Assembly: GCF_030035675.1 (NCBI RefSeq) | Contig: NC_084484.1 | Coordinates: forward strand, 187,304,934-187,368,933 | From: Rhineura floridana | Taxonomy: Eukaryota; Chordata; Lepidosauria; Squamata; Rhineuridae | Direction: 5' to 3' | DNA: 64,000 nucleotides | Shown here: piece by piece, positions 31,131-44,258 of the stretch | Position numbering within the stretch: position 1 is the first letter of the stretch | Layout of the letters: every line of letters begins with the position of its first letter | Made by a program: the position numbers and the translations under genes | Notes under the pieces: generated by a model | Seen by the model: the letters and a program-made list of their open reading frames with translations, nothing else | The model's database searches: none | What the model was told of the DNA's origin: nothing

Positions 31131-33960
31131 TGTTTTTCAAATGCCCACCAGGTGGCACTGTGGTTTCATTTTTGAGTTCCTTTCTGATTCCAAAATTCTT
31201 TAAACACAGAAAGATGAGAGAGACAGAGAGAATCTTACTTATTTCTGTTTATAATTTTACTTATCTCTATCCATAATAGAATTGCCCAAATTTTTAAAAA
31301 AAGTTCTGTGTTATGACTGTGCTTGGGGAAGAGATATGAAGGCATGGAAAAATTAGAAAAAATACCGTAGTTCCCTCCCTTTTTCATTCCCCTCTCCCCA
31401 ATTTTTTGAAACCAAAAAAGGATAAGAAATTCCTCCACCCCCGTTTTCCCCCCAGGCCTTCATATCTCTAGTTCAGGGGCTTTGTTTCTCCTCCCTGCAT
31501 CCGTTTCTTGGGTTCAGGACACTTAAATTGTCAAGATTGCAAACACAAGAGGAAAAATATCTTTTAAAAGTTTGTTTTAACAAAAAGCTAAGACTTCTAT
31601 CCTTTGATCCTTGCATTTGTGTTATTTGTGTTTATGTCAGTGGTTTTTTGTGTTTCTGTGTTAAAACTCATGTGATGGTTTCAAATAACATTGTTAGCTG
31701 ACCTGGGACCAACAGATCAAAAGACAGGAGATAAATATTTTAAGACTATTTAATTATTTACGAATACAATTTTTATGTCAGCCTTCATCAGAATGGATTC
31801 CAGGTTGGTTTACAACAAATCCTGAGATCCATATCCAAATTCCAGTCTTGCAAAGTGTATGACCATGTTATTTTCTGCAGTGACAGCCCCATTTGAAATG
31901 CACCCCCACTTTCGGATGTGCCAGGTTCAGACATTCTGATTTGCCCAGGCAAATAATTCCAACGTAACATTAGTTGCAAACCGCCTTAGGATCTGGCTGA
32001 TGATGCGCTGCGTGTGCATCCTGCTTTTTGAGCAACCCGTTTCCAGGCCCTTCCACATCTCCTTGTTCCGTGGCTTCTTTTCTGCAGCTCAGGCAGAGCC
32101 ACATCGGACCCTGTGGCAGCTGATGGGGGCCTAGCATGGCCCTGGCCAACCTACTGCCGTGTCCCAAAGTGTGCAACCTGCGTTTGTGTCAAGCAGATCC
32201 AGCTAGCCAGGGGGAAGACGTTTGGTTGGCTAAAGGGGGCAGCCACTCTCTCTCCCCCCCCCTTGCCATGATGACATAAGCTCCTTCCCAGGGGCATTCT
32301 TTTTGCCCGCATCATGCAGGGGAAGGCCTTCCTTTTTTTTAGTTTTAAGCACACTTACTCAGACGTAAGCTCTAATGAAATGGATGTGACTTCCATTTAA
32401 AAAAAAAAAAAAACAACCTAGAGAATATTTCCTTGATCAATCAATATATGCAAAAGAATCAATAAAGTCAAGGTGCTAAATGAACATCATGCATTTTTAT
32501 AACATAAATATGAAAGGATTAAAAACCATACAAAGTTAACGTCAAAATATCTGACCCTTAAGGAAAGGCCGAGCAAGAGACAACATGCATAGAAGAGACT
32601 AGCCCCCTGCTGCTCTTAGCCCCCCCTCAGAACACCAGTTTTGGGGCCTTCCGCCATGCTCTGCTGGTGGGGATGTCCCTGGTGAGCCACCCCACTGTTC
32701 GATGGGGGGCTGGGGGAGATCTGCTCCGGCAGAATGAGGGACGTGCTGTTCTGTTGGCGGAGGCTGCCTGAAGCCGTCGGAGTGTAAGGCGCGCGGGGGG
32801 GGGGGCTGGACTGCAGCTGTCATGACTTATTGTCATTGAGGGAGGTACCTTTTGCTTTATTGTCATTGGTGGTTATTTCGTCAATATGACAATATGTGAA
32901 ATGGCTTCTTGAATTGTGCTAATTGTTCATTTTTAGCTGTGTTTTTCATTTATTGCAGATTGACAGTGTGATTTGTTTTGGTATATTTTGTCATTTCTAT
33001 GGTTGTGAATCACTGAGTACAGCAAATGTAGAAAGGGGATATAAGCAGTAGGTGGTATTCAATGCTATCTGAAGTTAATGGACACGACCAAACTAGGTTA
33101 ATTAATTTTAATGGTTCTATTCTGAGAAGGACTTAGTTGCATACAACTCAGGGTCTGCTTTTCAGTGTTGTGAAGTAAGTCTCATAAGATTGTTTGATTA
33201 TTATTGTACATTCTGTAGGCCGTAGGCCATAGACTTATTCTTTGTAAAGTTTTACACATCTGTGTTATAAAAATACATGCTGTTCATTTAGGACCTTGAC
33301 TTTATTTACTCTTTTGCATCTTTTACTTCCAAGTCAATGTAGACAGATCAAGGAGGCAACCTCTTTTTTTCGTGCTCTCACATGGTCTTCTGGCACTCTC
33401 TCACATGTCTCTTAGTGACTTTAACCCTCTGACACCCATCTGATACCCCACCCTGCTTTCCTGCAGGGTTATCCAGCGAGTTTCTGCAATGGAATTCTTG
33501 CTTCACTCTCTGCTGTTGTGGGCGGCTTCAGCCAAAGTTGCTTTTGGACTCAGTGCCCAAAAGTCACGTTAAAAGTATATGAAGTCAACAAGCTTGCTAA
33601 TGAGTGGAAGTGCCCAGGGCATAATTACTTGGCTATTGTTCTCCACTGTTCTCCAATGGCCACGTCCAGCAGGCACTAATGAGGGTCGACCCTATTAAGA
33701 ATTGCTGGTAAACAAAGAATACGTGAGCCTCCTCTGGGTCCCACTTAATGGCGAGCAGTCTCTGGGGGGAACGTTGTCTGCCTCCAACATTCCCCCCTCC
33801 TCCAGTCTCCCAAGCAGGTCCCCAGAAGCCCGTGATGTGTAAAACAGAACACTAAGAGATGAGATGTCCTCACAGACCTTTCAGCAGAAGTCCAAATATA
33901 TTTATATAATTGTACATCAGAATAAACAGGCTGATATAAGAAATAAACACAAAGGGAAGC
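31131..33960. other. Long stretch without a supported gene
   Basis: 2.8 kb with no recognised coding region. There is a poly(A) run at about 32.40 kb and a G-rich run at about 32.80 kb. At 33.05-33.15 kb the words ggtattcaatgctat and gacttagttgcatacaa resemble a common old reptile repeat. No promoter or RNA gene is visible. Confidence 0.4.
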
Positions 33961-33968
33961 TCTCTTAA

Positions 33969-34016
<48 letters not shown>

Positions 34017-34019
34017 TAT
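33969..34019. repeat. (AT)n microsatellite
   Basis: About 25 copies of at with one interruption near the right end. Confidence 0.92.
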
Positions 34020-34508
34020 TCATACTGTATATACATAATGCTCTCTTCCCATGCAGGCCACAGAAAGTTCTCTGAAGTAGTTTAGAGAAGAGGCAAAAAT
34101 AAGACAGACTCTCCCAAAACGCCTCTAAGTCTTGCTGGGGCTCATTGCCGGTGTGAGCTTGCCAGCACCTTCCCCTTGTGAGCCCAGACGGATGGCCAAA
34201 CCAAGGCTCTGTAAGAAAGGACCTGTGCCTCCTTTCCCAACCTCAAGTGGAGGGGAGGGGCACATTTGCAGTCTGCTTTCCCTCCACACGATGGAGCCCT
34301 TTTTGCAAACAAGGGAGGCAAGGCTTCTCCAGATAGCTGCTTTTTCCTTTTTGCCAAGACACGCACTGCTGGGCTGAAATAATGGTTAATGTGCCCTTCA
34401 CAAGACCAAAACATTTACAACGCTTACTGTGAAGTCCCACATTTTATTATTATTTGCACAATGGAACGGATGTACTGGGAGCAACAGAAGCAAAAGCACC
34501 TGCAGTCC

Positions 34509-34637
34509 ACACCTGCCGTGGCCAAGCTGGGGCTCTCCAGATGTTTGGACTTCAGCTCCCATCAGCCCCAGGGTCATGTGACTCTGCTGGCTATGGCCCA
34601 CGGGAGGTGTAGCCCCAAACATTGGGAGGGCTCCAGC
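34509..34637. mobile_element. hAT-like MITE (diverged)
   Basis: ccaagctggggctctccaga at the left and tgtagccccaaacattggga with ggctccagcc at the right are roughly inverted. The middle has ggacttcagctcccatcagc. It is an older relative of the element at 13.4 kb. Confidence 0.5.
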
Positions 34638-34900
34638 CAGGGCTGCATTATGACTTTCCTGGACCCTAGGCACTTTTGCCTTCGTGGGCCCCTCCCACCA
34701 TAATAATATCAATATTAAAAATTATTTTTGATATAACTTTAAATACATTTTTTCTGTTTTAGGCAAAATTTAATAGATTTTCTTCGACCCTAAAAGTTCA
34801 TTTCTTCTTCTTCTGGTTTTAAAACATTTTTGTGGGCCCCTAAAAGTATCGTGGGCACTAAGCACTGTGCCTACTGTGTCTAATGGATTAGTCGGCCCTG
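34638..34900. mobile_element. Non-autonomous hAT-like element with target duplication (263 bp)
   Basis: Left end cagggctgcattatg, right end attagtcggccctg. The flanks gctccagc and gctcccgc match at seven of eight positions, the 8-base target duplication of hAT elements. It holds no gene. It landed at the edge of the older MITE to its left. Confidence 0.7.
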
Positions 34901-35402
34901 GCTCCCGCTTGGCCAAGGGTAATCGAAATGGTCACAGCTCGGGAGACCAAAAAAGGAGGGGCCAGGAGGGTAATAAACAGGGAGGAACTAGCAGGAAGCC
35001 AAGGCAAGGGTGACCACAAATGAAGGCAAGCAAATGCTTCCATTTTACAGTTGGGGAACTGAGGCTGAGAAAAGTGATGGTGGCCAAGGCTACTGCCAAT
35101 ATGACCAACGCTTCACACGGCAAGCATGGGCAACAACACAAGTCCCACACCCAGCACGTCACACACTTGCCAGGGTTATCGTGGGTGATTATCTCCATAT
35201 GGGACCTGTGCAATTTCTTATGCAAACTCAGTTTCACAAGGAATTTTGGAGTGAGAGTGACCTGCATGCAAAGGAGATGCTTTGACATGGAGCTGCGGTC
35301 CATTCTCCTGCAGGGGAACTGGTCAGGGACACTGTCTGTTCTCCCACAGCTTCCGTCCCTTTCACCAGGGCTCATGCAAGCATCCTACTGTTTGCTGAAT
35401 TG
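34901..35402. other. No supported gene
   Basis: Unassigned sequence. Overlapping open frames on both strands show no family resemblance. Confidence 0.4.
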
Positions 35403-35824
35403 TCACAGAATCATCAAAATCATCAGATAGAGTTGGAAGGGGCCTATAAGGCCATCAAGTCCAACCTCCTGCTCAGTGGAGGAATCCAACTTAAAGGTTT
35501 CCTGACAGGTGGCTATCCAGCTGCCTCTTGAATGCCTCCAGTGTCGGACAGCCCACTACCTCTCTAGGTAATTGGTTCCATTGTCATATGGCTCTAACAG
35601 TTAGGAAGTTTTTCCTGATGTCCAATCAAAATCTGGCTTCCTGCAACTTGAGCCCATTATTCTGTGTCCTGCACTCTGGGACGATCGAGAAGAGATCCTG
35701 GTCCTCCTCTATGTGACAACCTTTAGAGTGCTATCATATCTCCCCTCAGTCTTCTCTTCTCCAGGCTAAACATGCCCCATTCTTTCAGTCTCTCCTCATA
35801 GCGCTTTGTTTCTAGTCCCCTGAT

Positions 35825-36475
35825 TGTCAGGATGCAGGATTGGGGCCCTGATGTTTCAGAAGATGAGGAGAGGGAGGGGGTCATTTGTCCAGAGCCATGT
35901 GAAGAAGAAGCAGAAGAGGGGGAGGGAATCTCCGAGATAGAACTGTCTGGGAGCGAGGACCTTGAATGTCCAACAGACATAGATTCTTACCGTGAGCTTC
36001 CCACGCCTCCTCCCCCTCTGGGCTTGGAGAAGTTGGAGAAGAAGGGAGGGCAAGGGGGAATCCAACCCCCTCCTGATCCAGGAAAAAGCAAGGAGAAGCA
36101 GCCAGATGGTTTAAGCATTGCCCCCCCGTTTTCCCCCATACCTGGGTCAGATTTCTCAGAAGGGGAGGGGGCATTGGCACCCCCTTCACCACGTACAAGG
36201 AGACAGCAAAAGAGGCGGCAAAAGAAGGGGGAGAGGCGGGGTATGGATGAGGGCACTTTGAGGCGGAGTGAGAGAATTTGCGCTCGATTGTCCCCTTCTT
36301 AAGGGACAGGGGGAATAGTGATTCCTTGTTCTGTCAACTCTCTTCTATGTCTCAGGTTATGTTTTGTAATTGAAGTTCATGAGACAGCGCAGTCTTTGCC
36401 TGGATAGTACATTAATAAAAACTGAATTGCTTTCACCAATTGGTCTGGTTCCTGAGCCCCAACCTGGACACGACA
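35825..36475 (+). repeat. 5' LTR of Gypsy element
   Basis: 651 bases, TG...CA bounded, nearly identical to the 3' LTR. A polyadenylation-type aataaaaactg lies near 36.41 kb. It contains an acidic open frame of about 150 codons also open in the other LTR. Confidence 0.93.
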
Positions 36476-39400
36476 CTGATCATCCTCTGAACCCGTTCCA
36501 GTTTGTCTGCATCCTTCTTGAAGTGCGGAGACCAGAACTGGACTCAACCACCTATCCAACCCTCGACGCTTCTGCCACTTGAACGTGACAAGATGGAACA
36601 GGGAGCAGCAGGGGGGACAAAGCCCACTTCTGAGGCGGAGGAAGTGCGACAGCTGAGGACTAATGTTGCAGATTTGCAGGCAGATGTCCAAACCTTGTTG
36701 GCGTCAGTAAGGGCATTGAAAACTGACAACCAACCTTTGAAATCCACGATAGCCCAAATGCGGACAACCCCTTCAGCCGCTGTGGTTAAGATCCCGATTG
36801 GATTGCCACCTAAGTATGTGGGACAGAGTGATCAACTCTCCACCTTCGTGGCTCAATGTGAAATGTACCTGGACATTAGGAATGCAGAATTTCCTAGTGA
36901 TGCGGCCAAAGTGGCTTTCGTGATCAGTCTATTGGAAGGGGAAGCTGCCAAGTGGGTCACTCCCTATCTGGTAAGAAAGGATACTATTCTAGGAAGATAT
37001 AGAGGATTTATGCAAGCCATGACCGAGATGTTTCAGGACCCTCAAAGAACGGAGACTGTGGGGAGGCAATTGAGCGCTTTGAAACAAGGGAAAGGAACTG
37101 TCTCAGAGTATACCAATGCCTTTAAAATTCTGGCCCAGGAAACTGGTTATAATGATTTAGCTCTGATGTTTATGTACCGAAGTGGACTGAATGCCGAGAT
37201 CTTGGATGATCTGGCCAGAACTACACCCCCAAATGACCAGCCTGGGCTGATTTGGCTGTGCCTGCAAATCGATCATCGGTTGGAAGGAAGGCGCCAGGAG
37301 AGGAAACAGGACGTACAGAGATACTCCGCTTCAGCATCCCACAGTAAAATCCTTCCGACTCCCAGGATGTCAGGTAACATGGGAGAAGGATCGGGAGGGG
37401 CTCGCCCAAAGCTATTGGAGGAGGAAAAAGAAAGGCATCGTCGGGAACGTCTCTATTTTTACTGTTCAAAGCTGGGTCACGTCGCTAGGGAATGCGGACT
37501 TAAAGGGGATAAAACAGGGCCGTCGGGAAACTAAAGTACCCAGCTCTCGTGCAGGCCGGAGGGCTGGGGGGCGCTGTGTACAAAGGGCCTCCTGTAGCAC
37601 AGCCCCCTTCAAAAGGGGTACTGGTGCTGCCTATTTGGATTACAACTCCCACAGGAGTAATGTTTAACTCTACAGCACTGATTGACAGTGGAGCCTCTAC
37701 CAATTTCATTGATGAAAAGTTGGCAAAACGTTACCGAATCTCCCAATGGAAATTGGAAAGCCCCTTGTCAGTTGAAACTATTGATGGCAGACCACTGAAG
37801 TCAGGTGGAGTGACTCGAGCCACGGAGGAATTGAAGCTAGAAATTCCTGGGCATGAAGAGCTCATTTCCTTGTATGTGTCAGACCTCTCGAACTTTGATG
37901 TGATTCTGGGAATGCCCTGGTTAGCAAAGCATGACCCAAAAATAGCATGGAAGGATGCGGTTGTATGGTTCACTTCGCAGTACTGTCACGAGAACTGTCA
38001 ACTAGAGGTAACCGTAAAAGCTGTGGCAGGAGCTGTGCAGAGGGTCAAGGAAGTGGCTCTTCCCTCGAAATATGTGGACTTTGAGGATGTGTTTAATGAA
38101 AAGGAAGCAGAGTCCTTGCCCCCTCATTGCCCTTATGACTGTGCCATTGATTTAGTGCCAGGGGCAAGCATCCCAGCTGGAAGAATCTACTCCCTTACAG
38201 AGCTAGAGAGAGCGGCTCTGAAAGAGTTTTTGGAAAAAAAACCTGAAGTGAGGATTTATCCGTCCATCACTATCCCCCGCAGGGGCCCCCTTGTTGTTCG
38301 TGAAGAAGAAAGGAGGTGAACTCAGACCCTGTAATGATTACCGTGCCTTAAATCAAATTACCATCCCTAACAGTTATCTATTACCCCTGATTCCGGAGTT
38401 GTTAGACCGACTACGTTCTGCAACAATCTTCACGAAACTGGACTTAAGAGGGGCATATAATCTGATTCGAATGAAAGAGGGGGATGAATGGAAGACCGGG
38501 TTCAATACCTCTTATGGTCAATTCGAATACCTGGTGATGCCTTTTGGGCTATGTGGGGCTCCTAGAGTGTTTCAGAAGTTTATGAATGAAGTGTTTAGAG
38601 ACCTCTTGGATCAGTACGTGATTTGTTATCTGGATGATATTCTGGTGTTTTCAAAGAGTCAGGAAGAACATGATCAACACGTGAAAACTGTGTTGAAAAG
38701 ACTGAGAGAGAATCACTTGTATGCCAAGTTAGAGAAATGTGGGTTCGACTTGTCATCTTTGGACTTCCTTGGATATCAAATTTCGGCGGGAGGAGTGGAG
38801 ATGGACCCAGGAAAAGTGAGTTGTGTATTGGATTGGGGCCAGCCAACCACCAAGAAGGACATACAACGTTTTCTGGGATTTGCCAATTACTACAGAAAAT
38901 TTATCCCAGGCTTTTCCAAGCTAACAGCCCCCCTTACGGACTGTTTAAGGGGAAAAGGAAAGTTCCAATGGACAGAGAACGCAGCAAGAGCTTTCGGGGA
39001 ACTGAAAAGGAAATTCGTGTCTGAGCCTATTTTGCATTTTGCTGACCCTGCCCGCCCTTTCGTCGTGGAAGCGGATGCTTCAGACGTAGCCATGGGGGGG
39101 GGGGGTCCTTTTGCAACCAGACATGGATGGGAAGGAATTGTATCCTTGAGCATATTTCTCCAGAAAACTAAAGGATGCCGAAAGAAACTATACAGTGTGG
39201 GAAAAAGAGCTGTTAGCCATCAAAGACTCATTTGAGAATTGGAGACAGTATTTAGAGGGAGCCCGGCATCAGATAGAAGTACGTTCTGATCATAAGAACT
39301 TGGAAAGTCTGCAAACAGCTCAGAAGCTGAACCAGAGTCAGATACGTTGGTCGCAGTTTTTCGCCAGATTTAACTTCAGGATTACTTACCATGCCCATGC

Positions 39401-41007
39401 AAAAAATCAGAGAGCAGATGCTCTATCCAGACAACCGCAATATAAAGGAGATGAAGTTTCAGCCCTCCCCAGTACATTGTCCCGCCAGAAAAGCTGATGT
39501 TGGGATTATGCCAGCCTTCATGGGAAGAGGAGCTCAGGATGGCACAGCAGAGGGATCCATGCATGCAACAATATACCCAGGAAATGGAACAGGACCCGGA
39601 TTCAGAAGTAAATTTCCATTGGAAGAATGGACTGCTTTGGTTTAAAGCTGCCAGATATGTGCCAAAGGGGGACCTAAGACTCAGAATTTTGCGTCAATGT
39701 CATGACTCTATTACGGCTGGACACTTTGGCATTTTTAAGACCATTCAAAATGTAGCTAAGGATTTTTGGGTGGCCCCAAATGCGCCGAGACATTGAGAAC
39801 TATGTAAAATCATGCTCTGTCTGTATGCGGACAAGTTTTTGTCCGCATACAAAAGAGACACGAAACAACCTGTGGGGTTGTTGGAACCTTTACCAACGCC
39901 GAGTGAACCTTGGAAGGACCTATCCATGGATTTTATAACTGATTTACTGAAGTCACAAGGAATGACAGCCATATTGGTCATAGTAGATTCATTGACCAAG
40001 ATGGCACATTTCCTTCCTTGCTCAGGAGCCTTAGAAGCTAGAGAAACAGCAAAATTGTTTATAAAGGAAATTTACCGACTGCATGGATTGCCCAATAGCC
40101 TAGTCTCGGATCGGGGAACTCAGTTCACAGCTAAATTTTGGAGGGCTGTTTGGAAACAGCTGCAGACGGAGTTAAAACTTTCTTCAGCTCATCACCCTCA
40201 GATGGACGGGCAGACGGAGAGACTTAATGCGGTTTTAGAAAGGTATTTACGCTGTTATGTGTCTTACCAACAGACTGACTGGGTTTCCTATTTGCATTTT
40301 GCAGAATTTGCTTATAATAACTCCTTGCATACCAGTACTGGACAAACACCTTTCTTGGCTAACTATGGATTCCACCCCAAGGCTTTCCCCAGCAGTACAG
40401 GGAGTATGCCTGTACCGGCTGCAGGGGAATTTCTGCAGGAGCTTCAGGCGGTGCAGCAGGTATTGAAACAACAATTAGACGAGGCCAAAATGGAGTATAA
40501 ATGAGTTGCTGATCAACATCGACGGGAGGGGACCCCCCTTCAGATAGGAGACAAGGTATGGTTGTCTACCTGCTTCTTCCAGATGCTGGGCAAATGCAGG
40601 AAGCTGCAGGATAAGAGAGTGGGCCCCTTTGAAATAGAGGCGCAAATCAACCCAGTGGCTTATCGTCTGAAGTTGCCAGATACTTTTAAAATACATCCTG
40701 TGTTTCATCGCTCCTTGTTAACGAAAGCAGCCCCTCCCAGTGAGTTAAGACCGGTGGAATCTCCAGGAGCGCCGTTAATAGTGGATGAACAAACTGAGTT
40801 CGAAGTGGCAGAGATTCTGGAGTCAAGGAGAAAACGTAACAAACTACAGTATTTGATTCACTGGAAAGGTTATGGGCCAGCGGACAGATCATGGGAAAAT
40901 GAATGCGATGTCCATGCCCCGGACTTAGTAAGAGACTTTCATCAACGGTTCCCTCATTGTCCCAAGCTGACAAGTTGGGGGGAAGCACAGCATGAGAGAG
41001 GGGATGG

Positions 41008-41655
41008 TGTCAGGATGCAGGATTGGGGCCCTGATGTTTCAGCAGATGAGAGGGAGGGGGTCATTTGTCCAGAGCCATGTGAAGAAGAAGCAGAAGAGGG
41101 GGAGGGAATCTCCGAGATAGAACTGTCTGGGAGCGAGGACCTTGAATGTCCAACAGACATAGATTCTTACCGTGAGCTTCCCACGCCTCCTCCCCCTCTG
41201 GGCTTGGAGAAGTTGGAGAAGAAGGGAGGGCAAGGGGGAATCCAACCCCCTCCTGATCCAGGAAAAAGCAAGGAGAAGCAGCCAGATGGTTTAAGCATTG
41301 CCCCCCCGTTTTCCCCCATACCTGGGTCAGATTTCTCAGAAGGGGAGGGGGCATTGGCACCCCCTTCACCACGTACAAGGAGACAGCAAAAGAGGCGGCA
41401 AAAGAAGGGGGAGAGGCGGGGTATGGATGAGGGCACTTTGAGGCGGAGTGAGAGAATTTGCGCTCGATTGTCCCCTTCTTAAGGGACAGGGGGAATAGTG
41501 ATTCCTTGTTCTGTCAACTCTCTTCTATGTCGCAGGTTATGTTTTGTAATTGAAGTTCATGAGACGGCGCAGTCTTTGCCTGGATAGTACATTAATAAAA
41601 ACTGAATTGCTTTCACCAATTGGTCTGGTTCCTGAGCCCCAACCTGGACACGACA
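41008..41655 (+). repeat. 3' LTR of Gypsy element
   Basis: 648 bases, same ends as the 5' LTR. The pol reading frame that carries the chromodomain runs into this LTR for about 150 codons before stopping. CR1 sequence continues directly after the target duplication. Confidence 0.93.
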
Positions 41656-42800
41656 CTGATCATCCTCTGAACCCGTTCCAGTTTGTCTGCATCCTTCTTG
41701 AAGTGCGGAGACCAGAACTGGACTCAATATTCAAGATGAGGCCTAACCAGTGCTGAACAGAGGGGATCTAATACTTCATACGATTTGGAAACTATACTTC
41801 TGTTAATGCAGCCTAATATAGCATTTGCCTTTTTTGCAGCCACATCACTGTTGACTCATATTCAGCTTGTGATCAACGACAATTCCAAGATCCTTCTCAC
41901 ATGTTGTATTGCTGAGCCAAGTATCCCCCATCTCATAACTGTGCATTTGGTTTCTTTTTCTTAAATGTAGAACTTTGCATTTATCCCTGTTGAATTTCAT
42001 TCTGTTGTTTTCAGCCCAATGCTCCAGCCTATCAAGGTCCCTTTGAATTTTCTTTCTGTCTTCCAAGGTATTAGCTATCCCTCCCAATTTTGCATCATCT
42101 GCAAATTTGATAAGCATTCCCTGCACCTCCTCATCCAAGTCATGAATAAAAATGTTGAAGAGCCCTGGGCCCAGGACTGAGCCCTGTGGTACCCCACTCG
42201 TTACTTCAGCCCAGTTTGAGAAGGAACCATTGATAAGCACTCTTTGAGTACCATTCTGGAGCCAACTGGAGATCCACCTGATAATTGTTCCATCCAGCCC
42301 ACATTTAGCTAGCTTGCTAATCAGAATATCATGGGGCACTTTGTTAAAAGCTTTGCTGAAGTCGAGATATATTATGTCCACAGCATTCCCACAGTCTACA
42401 AGGGAGGTTACCTGGTCAAAAAATGAGATAAGATTAGTCTGGCAGGATTTGTTCTTGATAAATCCATGTTGGCTCCTAGTAATCACTGTATTGTTCTCGA
42501 GGTGCTTACAGTCTGACCGCTTTATAATTTGCCCCAGTATTTTCCCAGGGATCGATGTCAGACTGGCTTGTCTGTAGTTCCCAGGTTTCTCCTTTTTGCC
42601 CTTTTTGAAGATAGGGACAACATTAGCCCTCCTCCATTCATCCGGCACTTCACCCGTCCTCCATGATTTCACAAAGATAATAGAGAGTGGTTCTGAGCGT
42701 TCTTCAGCCAGTTCCTTCAATACTCTAGGATGCAGTTAATCAGGCCCTGCAGATTTGAACTCATTCAAAGTGATTAGGTATTCTTTGACTATTTGTTTAT

Positions 42801-43984
42801 TTATCTCAAGCTGCAATCCTGCCTCTTCAACTTGTCATTTGTCAGGAGTGTAATATGGTCACTTTCCTCCAGAATTCCGCTAACTGCCACTTCATTTTAG
42901 GTTTACCAGGTTTAGCAGGCAATCATTTTACCGTCTCTGATTTATCAGCTGGGTCAGGAAAGTGTTGGGTCCTTCTAGATTCTTGGATGCCAAGAACCTT
43001 CCACAAGCGGCCCAGAAGAGGCTCACTTGCTGAGGCAGAGCCACAATGCTACCTTCCTGGCCAGTGTGTCACCTCCGCTTACTGGGAGGGGGAGGGGGAG
43101 GAACAAGGCAGCAGGCAGGTTGCTGCTGTGAGTGCCCTGGTGGAGCCACCGGCGTGCCTGTACCAAGGCCACAGCCCTGCCCCCTGGCTCCTCCCCCTCC
43201 TGGCAAGCATCAGTGACACACCTGCTGGGAAGCTAGTATTGTGGCTCCGCCCCACCAGGTGAGCTGCTTCTGCTACAACCCTCCCTTTCGTCTTGGTTAT
43301 TCCACCCTTCCACCTGTCTCTTAGTTCCTCCCCTCTTCACTAAACGGAAATTTGCCAAGTGAAATCACTTCCGTTTGCTAATCCAGCACAGGATTCCTCT
43401 TCTCATCCAGCCGCCGCCACCACCACGACTAGCCACCACTCCATTTTGTACTATTGTGTACAAAGCTCTTTAATTGACTGACTGACTGGCTGGCTGATTA
43501 AGACCCCTCCCTTCAGCTGTAGATTCCTCTTCCTGCCCCACGGAGTCTCCAATCACACAAGAACAGGATTTGTATGCGACTGCCCCCTTGCGCATGTGCT
43601 CTTAATGTGCCTTAGTTTTTACGAAAGCAAGAGAGCCTCTCTTCTGTTCCAGCGCATGGTGGGCAGTGATTTTCCTGCCATGAGAATTGAAAAACATGGA
43701 GGCCTTTCCAGAAATGTAGGGCAATGAATAACTGTTTCTTAGGACTAGGATTCTCTGCCCAGCATGCAACAGGGGGAAAGGATTGGGAGACATGGGGGAG
43801 AAATTCGATTTAGTTTGCATTTAAAGCTGAATCTATTAAATTCACACTTTCTGAAACAATATGAGAACTGAAACTCAGCCATCCTTCCAAATTTGAACTT
43901 ATCCGAATTTTGCAATGCATTTCGCCAATCAAGCAGTGCTTACAAAAATGCATATATTAGGGGAAAGTGGGCACAAAATGAATA
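42801..43984. other. No supported gene
   Basis: Unassigned sequence after the CR1. A gactgactgactggctggctg run lies at about 43.47 kb. Confidence 0.4.
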
Positions 43985-44258
43985 TTTTGGGCCAAGCTCA
44001 AGGTTCTGGCTTTGGTTTATAAAGCCCTACGCAGGTTGGGACCAGGATACCTGAAAGATTGCCTTATCCCTTATATATTCAGTCGATCACTGCGCACTGC
44101 AGGTGAGGTCCTCCTGCAGATACCGTCTTATCAGGAGGTCCATCCCACACAACATCGGAAAGAGACCTTTAGTGTAGTGGCACCTATCCTTTGAAATTCC
44201 CTCCCCTTAAATGTTACAGGCCCCATATTTCGGCACCTACTGAAGACCTTCATCTTTC

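Larger units (their letters stand above)
35825..41655 (+). mobile_element. Ty3/Gypsy chromodomain LTR retrotransposon (fossil)
   Basis: Two LTRs of about 650 bases (35825-36475 and 41008-41655) begin TGTCAGG and end ACGACA. The 5-base duplication ctgat flanks the whole, at 35820-35824 and 41656-41660. Parts in order: gag about 36.6-37.5 kb, protease (DSGAS) about 37.6-37.9, reverse transcriptase (YLDDILVFS) about 38.3-38.9, RNase H about 39.0-39.4, integrase (DRGTQF) about 39.7-40.5, and a chromodomain (YLIHWKGYGPADRSWE) about 40.8-40.95. The chromodomain makes it a chromovirus. The LTRs differ by about three substitutions and one three-base indel, so it is young. It is broken, with about five breaks in the coding part. 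It lies in a minus-strand CR1. Confidence 0.93.
35403..42800 (-). mobile_element. CR1 LINE (minus), host of the Gypsy insertion
   Basis: The CR1 3' UTR and C-terminus lie at 35403-35824 ([27 protein letters not shown]). The rest continues at 41656-42800. The frame at 41845-42720 is open for 291 codons: VPIFKKGKKEKPGNYRQASL, QHGFIKNKSCQTNL, YLDFSKAFNKVPHDI, GVPQGSVLGPGLFN, KFADDAKLGG and [17 protein letters not shown]. It is the same subfamily as the copy at 0.9-1.7 kb. The RT core is uninterrupted, so the CR1 was fairly young when the Gypsy element entered it. Confidence 0.88.

Noticed and set aside
32599-32866. Proline-rich minus-strand frames
   Set aside because: Low-complexity translation of a G/C-rich patch with a G run; no homology words.
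36503-36592. Longer gag start upstream of the ATG at 36593
   Set aside because: The added part translates the CR1 flank repeat and leader, not gag; the ATG at 36593 begins gag-like text.
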